Assembly (NCBI GenBank): GCA_900074885.1
Contig: FJUW01000006.1
Coordinates: 186,001-250,000 of the forward strand
Source: Rhynchosporium graminicola
Lineage: Eukaryota > Ascomycota > Leotiomycetes > Helotiales > Ploettnerulaceae
Reading direction: 5' to 3'
Length of the DNA stretch: 64,000 nucleotides
The translations under genes were made by a program, and so were the position numbers. Positions 22,139 through 34,602 of the stretch are shown piece after piece (position 1 is the stretch's first letter; each line of letters starts with the position of its first letter). The notes below the pieces were generated by a model. That model saw only the letters and a list, made by a program, of their open reading frames with translations, did not search any database and had not been told where the DNA came from.

Positions 22139-22716
22139 GCTGTTGATATTCTTTTGTGGGGCGTTCATTTGGGTTCTTTTGTTTACAGAGAAGCAAGCAA
22201 GTAGCAGGGCGTTTGTGAATTTGGACAATGGACTGGAAATGGTAGATATGAGTACCGTGTGTATCAATCGCATCTTATGATATCTTTTCATGATTTCTAA
22301 CTCCTCGGATATACCCTTCTTTAAGTAGCCAGATTGCCCAATTCTCGCCCGCGTTCTCGTTGCCATCAGTCTTAACGCCCGCCAAATCCTTTGGTCGGTG
22401 ATGACGATCCATTCGAAAACAAAGAATATGGCTTCGACCGATACTAAAAATAGATGCTCGACCACATTGGCAAGCGGAAGAGATTAGAGATCGAGGCCGT
22501 CGGTTGTTATCAGTAGACAAGGCTACGATTAACCCCACTATACTACAGCCTTCTACATCAGCTACTCACTCCGTATCTTAATATTTGACAGCAACAACAC
22601 GACGACAACAAGAAGCGATTCCGAAGACAATCTTTCCGATTATAGACTCAAATCCAAACATAGTGTCTCCCTTCCGCAAGATCATCCGCTCTCTAAGCGG
22701 CGCCATCAACACCAAA
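22139..22716. other. Intergenic, no gene seen
   Basis: 3' flank of Bsd2 and upstream region of the methyltransferase. Open frames are short and lack family features. Confidence 0.55.
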
Positions 22717-23628
22717 ATGGCCTGGCAATGCAGCGGCCAAACGAATGTCGAACTGATCGATAACCTATACAAAAGCAAACTGATCACCAATCCCCGAGTC
22801 AGAGATGCCATGGCCAAGGTCAGGTCCGCTCTTCTATCATATCGAGCAAACTGAGTCAAACCACAAATTCATAGCAGGTGCTGACGATATGCATCGGTTA
22901 CTCAGGTCGACCGCGCACATTACTGCCCCGACAGCAAATCGGCCTACGAAGACTCGCCGCAGAGTATTGGATTCCGGGCGACTATCTCGGCGCCTCATAT
23001 GCATGCCGCGGCTGCGGAGTCTTTGGTGCGGTTTCTTGAGATGGAGGGGTGTAGAGTGCTGGATGTTGGGAGTGGGAGTGGGTATTTGACTGCTGTTTTA
23101 GCGGAACTTGTTTGTGATCAGAGGGGAGGGGAGGGAAGTGGGAATAGAAATGCTATTGGGGGCAAGGTGGTGGGGTTGGAACACATTAGAGAATTGAGGG
23201 ATATGGGAGAGAAGAATTTAGGGAAGAGTGAGAGGGGGAGGGAGTTGTTGGGGAGTGGAAGGGTGAGTTTTGTGGTAGGAGATGGGAGGAAGGGATGGGT
23301 TGGGCAGAGAGTTGGGGAGGAGGAGCAGGGATGGGATGTCATTCATGTTGGTGCTGCGGCTGTTGAGCTCCATCAGGAATTGGTTGACCAGTTGAGGAGT
23401 CCGGGGAGGTGAGTTGTTGCTATTTTCAGGTGGAGAGAGTGAAGTTGGGATTGCGATTGGGAATGGTAATGGCTAATCAAGATGCGCTTTAGGATCTTCA
23501 TTCCGGTGGAAGATCCACATGGTGATGGTCAACATATCTGGGTGGTTGATAAAGATGCTAATGGGATAGTGACCAAGAAGAAGACGTTTGGTGTGAGATA
23601 TGTTCCTTTGACGGATGCTCCGCGGTGA
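22717..23628 (+). CDS. Protein-L-isoaspartate O-methyltransferase
   Basis: Exons 22717-22818, 22906-23408 and 23493-23628 give 246 aa, the usual length. The enzyme methylates L-isoaspartyl residues in aged proteins using S-adenosylmethionine, starting their repair. The family N-terminus [17 protein letters not shown] is present, then VDRAHYCP (restored by the first splice), [12 protein letters not shown] (the Thr-Ile-Ser-Ala-Pro-His substrate loop) and the SAM site [19 protein letters not shown] near residues 85-103. The third exon supplies [20 protein letters not shown] Glu/Gly/Arg-rich insert ([13 protein letters not shown]) in the SAM fold is typical of fungal members. A frame that is open further upstream is not needed. 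Confidence 0.95.
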
Positions 23629-25199
23629 TGGATGACGATCTTATGATAGGGGTCAGGTGGGCTGCATCGTCTTCCCATCTACGGACAAAATTATGATTGG
23701 GGTGGAATGGCGTTTGAAGGGCAGGTGAGACATGCGCTCGGGTATTTTCAGGTATGCGATCTCATAGATCTACTTGCGCAAAGTCTCAGCAAGCATTACG
23801 AAGATCAAGCGGAGATCCTGAGATTAAGTTCGACTCAGTTTCACCGACGTATTTCTGCTCTCTACGAAGTATCGACATTTTCTTCTTTGCCAGATTGCCA
23901 CTTGGTTCTTTCGCGTCTGTTGGCGGTTTGCGTCCTGATTTAACAATCATTTCTCATTTTACCAAGACCAGCTTTCTCTCTTTTTGATTTGTCTTCTACT
24001 TGAACGATTATTTCAGTTCTCTTCCTATGCTTTGCAAAAGGCAGCCGGTTGACTGGTTTTATATTCTGGAAAGTTTAGCCCGGCTCTCTATTGGAGAAAA
24101 ACCCGACCGATTTTGACACACGAGAACGCTAGAACTCGAGGTGAATAGCAATTTTTCACGTTGACGTGAAGCAGGTTAAGTGTCATAAAATGAGGCGAAG
24201 ACATAGAAAGACAGATCAAGGGTCTATTAGAGAGAAAAACATGATGATTTAGTTTGCAGAGATTTGAGCAATTGATATATCCAGTAGGTTCCTGCAGTTT
24301 GTCAATTCCGGCCATCTTTTGCTCCAACGGAGAGCCCGGATCGTAGATTTATGAAACGAGAAGTCCAATTTCTCGATGAAAGCGGACTTCTACTCCGCTC
24401 ATCTTACCTCGCATCTTCATTCATACCAATCTATCTGTCCTACGTCTATTCCAGTAGTTTATTTCTATATCATAAACATATTCACTATTTTCTGCTTTTA
24501 GATGCTCAAGTTATGCACATAACAAAGATGCGGAGTTCAAACGGCAGCAGTAGCTATCCAGGGCGATAAAGAAAGTACCCTCCATGATTCGGCATCCTCT
24601 CAATCTCACGTGAAATTGAACGTCGAAACATAACGACCTCCACCAAACCTCGACCGCTGAGACTCTTCGGTCATTTCACACACGCATAAAGCAAATTCTC
24701 ATCACCTCACCAAGTCGACCTCGCTTCGCACGATTCGTCTCATGTACCCATGCGAAACAATATCCTGCCTGACTCCTGACTCCTGACGATTGAAACACCA
24801 ACCGCCAAGCCGTCACCCACTCACCTACTCACCCATCATCCGATCTCCAGCTCCACATCACCGTTTTGACAGTCCTGAAATGGAGTCTCTCCCGTCTGTA
24901 CCTCGAATCCGTGACATCGTGCGCGCTTTCTCATCTCCTCTAAATCCACCTCCCTGGTATAACATCGTAGGTTTCTGCTCTTTCGTCTGATCTGTTCCTC
25001 TCACTCTCGCTCTATCCATTCGCTCGTTCTTGCATTCTCATTACTTGTTTATATTGCACAACTGTGTTGTGTTTACTTTCTCTTCCCACCTTTGTTCACT
25101 CGTTTGCAACTGGTTTGCTACTCCACTTGCGAAGTATCCCTTCTCTCGTTCAAAGTCCTCAAATACACACAAGACTTTCTCCCCTTGATCAACGCAAAT
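23629..25199. other. Intergenic 1.6 kb, no gene seen
   Basis: Between the methyltransferase and the secreted protein. Frames are short. The last 500 bases become C/T-rich and probably are the promoter and leader of the gene at 25200. Confidence 0.55.
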
Positions 25200-25846
25200 A
25201 TGCACGCCACCACTCTGATCAGCGCCCTCGCTTTCGTCGGCACCGCTCTTTCAGGTACATTCCCTGCCCCGAAAGCTAGACACAAGTATTCTCAGGAAGC
25301 GCAACATAACTAACATTCATCACAGTTCCCCTCTCTCTCCCCCGTCAAGCCAACGCCTGTTTTCTCGTCGGGAAAACCACTCTTCCTGCAGAAGTCGTCT
25401 CGGCCGCGAACTTCCTCGCCCCCCTCGTAACCTGTTCCTCGAGCGTGAAAACCATCTCCGGTGTGCCCGACGTAACATCCGGCAGCACCTCCTTCTCCTC
25501 CATCAACTTCGCCACCTCCTCCCAATCCCCTCTCACATTCGCACTCTCCGAATTCGCGACCTCTACTCCCCTCGCATCAACCAATCTTAAGCTCTTCCAA
25601 GACCGCGCCAACGTCTACACTGCCACCGAAGCCGGTATCAGAAGTGCAGGTGGAGCGCTAGCTATCAAGGCCCCAAAATTCTTTCTGGCGTTCCAGATTG
25701 CGCGGATCAAGGCTGCTCAAGGGCTGGAGAATAAGGATCCGGGACAGCAAGTTGATCATCTGTTGGGCAAGGTTACGAAGAATGCTGTGAGAGAGAGTAA
25801 GGCGACTTTGGATGCTATTACGGCGTTATCGAAGGTGTTGGCTTAG
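25200..25846 (+). CDS. Small secreted protein, function unknown
   Basis: Exons 25200-25254 and 25326-25846 (intron 71 nt) give 191 aa. The start shows a signal peptide (MHATTLISALAFVGTALS, cleavage near residue 18-20), and the only two cysteines (ACFLVG and LVTCSSS) are placed to form one disulfide. The middle is Ser/Thr-rich (about 60-105), and the second half is a long amphipathic helical region (APKFFLAFQIARIKAAQ; SKATLDAITALSKVLA). There is no GPI signal or catalytic motif. It resembles small secreted proteins of plant-associated fungi in general style, but I do not recognise the family and give it no function. The intron placement (phase 1, right after the signal peptide) is common in fungal secreted genes. 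Confidence 0.75.
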
Positions 25847-26515
25847 ATGAGATGAGATGACGGGTATGAGATGAGATGAGGGGTTTGTGTGAGGTGGTGG
25901 AGGTAGTGGTTTAGAGTATTCTTGTAAGATGTTAATTTTTGAGGATGGTTAAGAGTTATAAGTCATGTTTGAACGACGTCGATGGATGAGCGCTGATGCT
26001 CGTTGTCAAGTTTTGATTTCGCAAGGCGGGAAGTGGCAAGCAGAGGAGACTTAGTCGCTAAGATAAGCGTAGGCCACGTCGCAAATAAAACAGTCAGAAT
26101 CGCACTTGAGCTTTCTATAAGATGTACTTCCTGCCAAAATCCGACTAATCTGACTTCGCCAGAGCTAGATGCAACTAGTAGTGAATATCGTATATTCAAA
26201 TTCTTTGTAGATCGTAAGGAGAGGAATAGATGAGCAGGAGCTCGGCAGCAGATATGTACGGGCACTGTACCATATATTGAATAATACATAGGGATAAGCA
26301 TAAGAGATGAGAAGTCCGATAACAGATTTGAAAGAAAAAAAAGCACACTAATCATGAAAGGGTTTGAAAGTGAGATAAACTCAGGATCCGAGTACTCGTA
26401 CCTAGCATCTCCAGCCCAGCGCCGAAATTCATGGCTCCAGAGGGGTTGGCTAAGGTTGAGTGTGTATCATCGCAGATTCTCTTCAGCTCAAAGAGCCTCT
26501 ATCTAGACTTTCCCC

Positions 26516-26530
26516 GGGGGGGGGGGGGGG
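26516..26530. repeat. G homopolymer (15)
   Basis: Run of G after TTTCCCC. Its length may be a sequencing artefact. Confidence 0.9.
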
Positions 26531-27846
26531 TTTGATACCGTAGCTAGGCACGAATGACCCTTAATACACAAACCAAGCTACTTTCCGTCCGCATACCAAT
26601 AGTATCCCCGCTATCATGAAAGCCTCGCAATGTAAACAAAGCCATTCTCAGAAGCCGAGCACGAAATAAAGCGAGACCTAGCGTGGAGATCTCTCCCATC
26701 GATCAGATTTGACAAGTATCTGATAGTTGAACAAGCAAGTTTGTCATGACTGCACTATCTGGTCAGGAATGTATTTCGATAGATGTATTTGCCCTATGGT
26801 GGGATATTATATAGTTAGGTAGGTGGGAAAGGTACCGACCTTGGTCCCTTCCGTACCTAGGTAGTGTTTGCTTTCGCTTCGCTTACTTAGCGAGCGAGTC
26901 GCAAGAGCGATGCTTCTACGGAGTACGCGCTAAACTGGTATGCCACGCTCATGACATATGAACTGCGATATGCGAAGGGTGGGAGAGTTGAGCCTGAGTA
27001 AGATTCTGACAGACGTTGTGGTGATGGGAAGTTCTTAACCAGACTGGTGGAACTATCAATATACAGTATTATGAGAGAGGGGGAGAGATTCTCCATGTTC
27101 TCTTCGTTTTCTGGGCATGTATTGGAACTGATAATTTCTTTCTCGTGGCCCATGGCATGGCCTGTATGTAGAGATCGTCCAACTGGAACAGCGGTCTCGA
27201 ATGAAGGGTCCGGTATCAATTGAAGAGAGGATACCTATTTTATTGCCAATGGAGACGAGACACGACTCCAACGAGGAATAATCGTGTGTTGTAAATGCGA
27301 GAATATCCACATGCTGTAGATTGAGCACAAAACTCTGTAAAGGTTGGGGATATGCGAGCACTAGTCTGCCAAATGCATGACAATGTTGCGAGATGATGGT
27401 GCTTTACAGCTCATGAAATATACTATGAAAAAAGAGGGTAGGTAAGCTTTGTCTAGAGTTTGAATTCGTCCAGCCTCCTCGCATTCGGTACTTAGAAAGA
27501 GGGCGAGAGGGGAAGAGAGGGAGAGAGGGGAAGAGAGGTGAAAGCTAGGTCACCCATCGATCGCGTTAGACTTAAGCTGATCAAGAAGGACTACGAGGTA
27601 TCTTAGAACGTCCTAGGTTTTGAGGAGGCCGAGTTCCTTATCTTGATCAACTCTACATAATCTCACCCAAAAAAAGCTTTTGGACATCACGTTCTCAACG
27701 TCTCTAACTTCCAGTATACACATCATGCGTGTGTGTATATCCGAAGCCTCTCCTGACCGAACACCCATCACTAACTCAGGATTGGATTTTTGGCAGGTTT
27801 TTTTTTTCTCTTCTTTTCTTTTCATCTACAGTAAATGGGGAACGTG

Positions 27847-27871
27847 CCTACGTACCTACGTACCTACGTAC
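27847..27871. repeat. TACCTACG tandem repeat
   Basis: Three copies of an eight-base unit, directly visible. Confidence 0.9.
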
Positions 27872-28262
27872 ACGACCGGCCTTTCTGCTTCAATTAATGC
27901 GTAAGCATATGTGTCATGCACAAGGCCAGATATCGCTTTCACCTAACTATTGATTCTTCTGACCGAACGAGTGATTCCACGGCTGAGGATAGCGTTCATG
28001 TGACACCGTATATACTTCCGACTGCAGTGCTGAATGCCACGCCCATGGATTGGCATCCGGTTTTCCCTTCATGACAATACGAGCGAACCAAAGCCCCTTC
28101 TACAAACATCCTAATAAACATCTATCTGCATCCTCGTTTCGCAAGATCCTCCATTTCAGACGCAATGTTGCACGGAATAATGATTCCCAGGGAAGAAAAA
28201 TAGATGCGGCGCTGGCTTCTGCTGTGCAGCATGCAGGTTCCCTTCCCCGTGCATCTCAGATC

Positions 28263-28278
28263 CAGATCTCGAGATCTG
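28263..28278. repeat. 16-base perfect palindrome
   Basis: CAGATCTCGAGATCTG reads the same on both strands. It could bind a dimeric protein or be chance. Confidence 0.8.
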
Positions 28279-29637
28279 TAACTCGTGCGAGAGCATGAGG
28301 GTGTGAAAAACATGGATATAGATAGATGCAAGACCGGTGCTACTCGACCCTCGCATGCGCGGGGGTGCATATTCGGCTTTTAATGTTCTTGCGGGTTCGG
28401 CTAGCCACACACAGGCTGGTTCTGGGGTTTGAAAACGATGAAAAAGCTGACCGTATCTGATTCGCATGAGTTGTTTCTGGATGGTAGATTCTTACGATCC
28501 TGTAGACTTTGGGTAGTTGCCGCGTCTGTAAGCTGCTCTCTACGTGAAAGTCTCGAGTCTACAACAAGTGAGTGTGGGGGTGGAGGATGGTGTGTACGAA
28601 AGGAGATCGTATATCGATAACGTTGTACTTATTTCGGTCTGTGAAAAGGCAGGGGTAAGTAGAAGGACTGGAAATGAGGTTTAGAAACTGGTTTTGTGAT
28701 AGCTAGGAAGGTTGAGAAAATGTGTAGGTTGGTGTGTGTGGCACGCAGCACTCTACTACTGACAACTCTGGGTTGTGGTGTTGGAAAGGGGGTTCAGTGA
28801 GTTCAGCCCGGTACTAACAGAGTAGCTCCCAGAGTCCTATACGAGGGTACAAACCTCCTTTGACTCGTTTCTCCAGGAGGGACATGATTTGGAATGGTGG
28901 TAAAAGAGTCCGAAGAACTACGAAGGTGAGGTGGAGTAAGGTACCAGGTTCGTAATATCACGTAAAATACTGGCACGTGTATTATGCCCTGCTCGCTTGA
29001 CCTCGGCTACTTTCAATCTCTGTGCTACTCCGCTTGATAGATAGCTGAAGGCCTAGATTACTGTGAAGTGCATCTCACAATCACAGTACCAGGTCAAACA
29101 CCGTTTTCTCTACCCTTCTCTACCCAATGCTCCTGGAACATTCGCATTCGCATGCACAAGTTTACATATTGTATGCGTCTCGGTCCCTATGATATCCGCG
29201 TAACAGGTAAGTGCAGGTACACCTGTGCTATAGGTAGATAAGTTGAACCGGACATAAACCTCCCAAGTGTAACGTCGCGTATCACAGCATGACGTGTGAG
29301 CCCAGCATCCGCGTCGTCCACGCTCAGGACACCGGTTCCTAGTACGGGTAAGGGAACGTTAACAAACAGGCTTTCAACTACTTGAAAACTTATCGAACCG
29401 CGTTCCAGTCGCTAGCGGTAGTAGCCCTAGGTAGCGAGTGATACTAGCACAGTAGTAACAATTCGTAGCACGAGCACTCACGAAAACCAATTTCAACGGT
29501 CGGGAACTCCCATGAAGCTGTTATCAAACCGAACTTGAAAGAGTGGAACCGGTAGTGACAAATAACCAAAGGTGAACAAACCCTGGTTTCCGTTTTCCTG
29601 AGAAATTTGGTTGTCTTTGTTGGTTTTTGGAAGTCTG

Positions 29638-29665
29638 GAAGAAGAAGAAGAAGAAGAAGAAGAAA
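29638..29665. repeat. (GAA)n microsatellite
   Basis: About nine copies of the trinucleotide, directly visible. Confidence 0.95.
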
Positions 29666-31760
29666 AAAAGTCTCTTTCCCTCCGTCCCCCCTGTTTCCAT
29701 GTGAGATGCGATCTCAGCTACCCCTGTCCGAGATCCCGCTTCAAGGCAAGATCGGATCGGGCAAACAGGTGGTGGTGGTGGAGTGGGTTGGGCTGGGCTG
29801 GGGTGGGGTAGAGTGGGTCAGTCAGTCAGTTAGGGGAGGGGAGGGGGGAGGTGGGGGTTCGAGGAATGCCATGCTGGAGTCAATGGGAATTCGCTGTTGA
29901 TGCCCGCTACTGTACGGTACTGTACGGTTACAGCTGCGGTTGATACAGATCAGACGGATCAGGCTGAGACGGCTCGGGTATGGGGGTGGGGGAGGGAAAG
30001 GACCCTGATTGTTGTTTTGCGATCAGACGTGTGGGTGGGGTGGGGTGAGTACGGGAGATGTTGGCTTGCCAAGGTAGGTAGGTTAGGTACTACTACTATA
30101 TACTAACTAGTAGTCTGTCTGTCGGCAGCAAAAGGAAGATGACGAAAGGGAAGAAGGAAGGCCCTGAAAGGTTTAGGAGTGACGTTCGTGTTCGGTTCGT
30201 TCGTTTGGAAGATCTGAGGGAGGGAGGGACGGAGGGATATGTGTGTACCACAGAGTACGGAGGTATTCATGAGCTTTCCAGGAATCTCGATCGCGGTGCT
30301 TTTCCTTCCTTCCTTTGGCGTTGAGGAGGAGGAGGAGGAGGTAGGTGTCCCGGACGGTCTTGGCTCGAGAGAGGAGAGAGAGATTGGCGGAATGAACGTT
30401 GACACGAACAAGAGTACGAGCGGCTTGGGACGGTTGGTTAGTGATGATAATGTGACTCAATTGGTGAGCAGTGAAGGAAGATCTTGTCCGGCAGGTGGGT
30501 GAGTGAGTATTCGTATTCTCAATTGTTTATTCCCGCTGTTTACTTTTCACATTCGTCGTCGTGTCTCGTGTCAAACAAAGCCAACCAGCGGCCGGGATGA
30601 GGAGAGGGCGGGTCGGACTTTAGAAATCGCCACCTGCTTGCTGCAGAACCTGCACAACGTAATCAATCGTCCGAAGAATCCACGGAGATCTCAGGAGTGT
30701 TTTGATCGGGGATTCAGAGCAAGAACAAGGTACAGTACGGGAGGTAGGGGGAGGGGCTGCATAGCCTTCATCTCTTCCTCCCCTCCCTTCCCTGAATAAG
30801 TAAGCAAGCATGTTGAAGACAAGGGAGGAGGAATTGGGCAACCCGAATACGAATCACATGATCTGGTGATCTGGACGCGCGCGATGCTTGTCGGCCGCAG
30901 ATCCTTTCGTCAGATCGGCGTGGAACTCTGCTATGGGCTCGATGAGGGGGGGTCAGCTCGTGGCATATGCCCTCCCCATCTAACCCTAGTTGATTCCCAT
31001 GCTGTTGTTGTTGTGTGCCATGTTGTCCCTGGCTGCGGGGATTCTCTTGGAATCTCTCGCGCTACGATTTACCCATCTTTTTTTTAATAGCAGCTATCAT
31101 TTCGAAACAATTCAATCTTAACTCGTCTGTCCCCTCGACATACATGTCTTGTTGGGACCCATCCTTTACCGGTAGTGGCAGTTCTTCCCACGCCATCGAC
31201 GCAGACTCGAGGCAGAAGTATGAGACAGACGTATCCTGAGATGATAACGAAGAATAAATGAAGGAATGAACGAAGGAATAAATGAATGAACGAATTTCCG
31301 GGATTTCCAATTCCTCGTTTGGCGCTTCCTGCAAATTGAGTGAGTAATCATTCACAGTTTCGAGGGGCCTATTGCCACGTAAAGCCAGACCCAGACTCAG
31401 ACCCAGACTCAGACTCGGGAGCTTCTTTGGGTCTGGGGATTCTCCTTTCTGGACTCCGGGAAGACTCGACCGTAAGTGGTAAGTAAGTAAGAGAGTAAAA
31501 GGCTGTGAAAAAGCAAAGCAAAGCAGCGCAAAGCAAAGGCAAAGCATGTACTTCGTACTAAGTAAGCACAGAAAACCGGGTCGATCGAGGCAGGAGGCCC
31601 GCCAAGATCTCGGTAATCTGGTGATCTGGAGCTAACTCCCGTGGGAGGCCTTGGCGACCTGTGTCAAATGGGCGCTCGGCCAGTCGGGATATTCCATTCA
31701 GTTAGTTGTTACCTACTGTGGGTAGATTTGTAGGTAGGTACTTTAAGTAATCTATCTACG

Positions 31761-31798
31761 GATCCTGATCCTGATCCTGATCCTGATTCTGATCCTGG
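31761..31798. repeat. (GATCCT)n tandem repeat
   Basis: Six copies of a hexamer, one with a C-to-T change, followed by related CCTGG units and a GGCGATC triplication near 31825. Confidence 0.95.
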
Positions 31799-32323
31799 CC
31801 CTGGTCCGGGTCCTGGGTCTCCGATCGGCGATCGGCGATCGGTGGGAAGCTGGCCCAGGGCGATGGCCATCTTGTTTCTCTTTCTTCTTGAACGCTCTCG
31901 AGACAAACGAGAGAGACGTTCTACCGAGTTGCAACTTGCCGCCACGCCACGCCACTCCACTCCAAATACCTCATACCACACATGCCTGCCGTCCCGATAT
32001 ACAGGAGACAGGTACAGTACAGTTTTGCTCAGCCTCGAGATCGCTGCAGTTGCTTCCCTCCTCCGTACATGGGCCTCAAGCCATACACTATAGTACATAT
32101 TATCAACCTTCCTTTCCCCAAGCATATGATCCGTAAGCAGGCCAGTCAGGTCCCTCCCTTTGTTGCCAGGGTGGGTTTGTTTGTGCGACGGATCCACGTT
32201 TTCCCCCCCTCTTTACTTTACAGAACTGCCTGCCCGGGTAAAACGAAGCGAAGCGGCTGGAACAGGTTCTTATTCTTAACTTCTTTGGGTTGAGTTGAGT
32301 CAGCAGCCAATAAGATCCTTTCT

Positions 32324-32344
32324 GGTACAGTACAGTACAGTACG
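32324..32344. repeat. (GTACA)n tandem repeat
   Basis: Four copies of a pentamer. The same unit appears as single or double copies at about 32010, 30733 and 29910. Confidence 0.85.
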
Positions 32345-33319
32345 GCCAGAAATCGCCAGATAGCCAGCCACCCACCACCACCTACAGACTACAGTACCGT
32401 GCCTGCCGGTCTTGCTTTGACCTATGACACGAGAGGGCATTGAAGATTGACGTCACGTGGATGAGGCACCAGAGGGATTGCTGGGTGGTTTAATAAGGCA
32501 GTAGGGAGGGTACTGTAGTAAGTAGCTCGGGTAGTAAGTGTCTAGGTAGATCGATAGTGAACTAGTGAGTGAGGGAGGTCGCGGCAGGCAGGCAGGCAGA
32601 CAGGCAAATTAGCTCGCGAAATGCAAAATGCAAATGCGAATGCGAGCTGGGCGGCGGGCCACCACCTACAGTACATACAATCAGTCAGTCAGTCAGTACC
32701 TTACTCACTCAGATTGCTAGGTATAACAACAACCGAACATCCCATTTCTGAAAAACCCCATCCACCGTCCATCGTGCTCGTCTCAGCTTTCCACCAACCT
32801 GCCTTTGCTTTGATTGACAAAAGCATCAAAACAATATATAAGTATTACATTGTCGAGTTGCCTACCCACCCATCTTCGTCCCGATATCGAGCATCAGCAG
32901 AACAGCCCATTCCTACCCACCCACCCATCCCCACCTACACCTTAGCCGAGCTCTTTTAGACTCTTCATCGTTTCCCCCGATCCAGACACTACGTCGGGTG
33001 CCCTCCTACATCGAGTTACAAGATTTATCATAGTCGACTTAACCTCACAACTCCCCCTCTCGCCAAATTCTTCTCTCCATAAACTAGTTACCAACAGCCC
33101 ATTATTCGATAGTCAACATAGCTCTGGCCCAAATATCTTTCGGACTCACCGGAACCCCAAGACTTCAAACAACACACACACGTATATCCCCCGCCTGCTC
33201 GCTCTTTCGGTTACAACACCACTTCGATTACCGACGATACTGGCCGACGAGTCATCGTCTCATTGATTCATCTGTCAATTCCATACACAACATATTCCTT
33301 TCAGGGTTCAGAGAGAGTG

Positions 33320-34602
33320 ATGCCTCCCGCACGTACTCCGCAGCAGTATACCGCACCGTCGAAGCCGGTAAAGGTACATACTCCCGCATTTTCCTTCATT
33401 GCCCCGGCTAACTTGTGTAGACCGAACGAACCCACGAAGAAAATCAAGAGCGGGCATACATTGCCGCTTCTCGTCGTAGTGATCGAAGCTTGGAAGCCAG
33501 AGTTGAGTCTGCTCGTAGAGCATCGGAGATACATAAACGCCGGACAGGCCGTAGTCTACGAGTAACCGAGAAAGATGTCATGGACGAGGAGATGTACGAG
33601 GAGGAAGATGATGGAATTCCAAGGCAGTACCGTCAGCTAGCAGCGCATCTGCAGACCAATAATCCGGACTTCAATACCAGGTTGGAAGCGTACTTGACAG
33701 CCAATGTTGCGATGCGTTCTGCGCTCGAGAGGACGATCCGAAACTCTTACCGACAGTCGGGGGAGCAACCGTACCCTGTGCAGTACGGCAACATGTATCC
33801 TTCTCCAATGAACGCACATCAGCAGCAGCCGCAGCAGCAGCAGTACCAGCAGCCAATGATGCAACAAAACATGCAGCTTCCTCAGCAACAGCAGAACACC
33901 TACAGACAGGCCCCATACCCAAGCCCTCGGCTGGGTCAAGATGGGCGGCCGGCTTCATTCTCAGGCTCATCAGCCACGAAGGAAACCAAGCTGGCGACAT
34001 CGCCTGTCCTGGCTCAGGGTAGCACTCCATCGCTCTTGGATCGACGGATGTCAATGCCTGTCACTCCAGGAACGGCGTCTTCACCCACAACCTCCACCAC
34101 CATGTCACCATTGCAGCCTACCCAAAATCAAAAGCCATCATTCCCGCAGGGCTCTTTTCCCCAGCAATATGGTATGCAGCAGCAACACGCAAATGGTCTC
34201 CCAAATATGGACATGGGCAACTTTACGTCTTTCAGCACAGCTTTGCCAGGTAACGCCGTAGGATTACTCGGCTCGAACTTTGGTTTCAACGATTCATCCC
34301 CAATGATGAACAACGACGGCACCTTCAACTTCGGACAAGTCAACCAAGCTCTTCCACAGACTGCGAGCTTCGGAAAGCAACAACATTACCCGAGCTACGC
34401 TGGCTTGAACTCAACACTAGCCGGACCTGCAACTATAACCGAGGAACCAAATCTCGAGCCACAAGACTTCTTCGACGATGCATTTATTTCTGCCAATTCA
34501 GGAGCCACTCCTGCCCAGACACCTGGACTTGACGGTGATTGGAACTCCTTCGTCGACCTTGACGGCCCGTCGTTCCCTTCAAGCCAGGATTCTCAGACTT
34601 GA
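33320..34602 (+). CDS. Conserved Gln-rich protein, probably nuclear, function unknown
   Basis: Exons 33320-33373 and 33421-34602 (intron 47 nt, phase 0) give 411 aa. The first 125 residues are the only ordered-looking part: SKPVKTERTHEENQERAYIA, then a basic helix SLEARVESARRASEIHKRRT, RVTEKDVMDEEMYEEEDD, and YLTANVAMRSALERTIRNSY. I recall this block as widely conserved in Pezizomycotina but cannot name it. The rest is Gln/Pro/Ser-rich (QQQPQQQQYQQPMMQQNMQ) with a final acidic/aromatic tail (EPQDFFDDAFISAN; DWNSFVDLDGPSF) that looks like an activation domain. A transcription regulator is a fair guess, not more. An unusually long intergenic region lies upstream. Confidence 0.8.

Larger units (their letters stand above)
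25847..33319. other. 7.5 kb gene-free, repeat-rich region
   Basis: No frame here shows protein-like composition or family motifs, and no tRNA or transposon is recognised. It contains many short tandem repeats: a G run (26516-26530), a GA-rich tract (27499-27540), TACC/TACG units (27847-27871), GAA (29638-29665), GATCCT (31761-31798), GTACA (32324-32344) and TCAG (about 32680-32697). Its last 500 bases are C/T-rich and follow a TATATAAG at 32834-32841, so they look like the promoter and leader of the Gln-rich protein gene. A long regulatory region or unannotated non-coding transcripts are possible. Confidence 0.6.

Noticed and set aside
31062..31547. 161-codon minus-strand frame in the gene-free block
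   Set aside because: Made largely of short repeats (FIPSF and similar units from tandem DNA repeats), with no conserved-looking segment.
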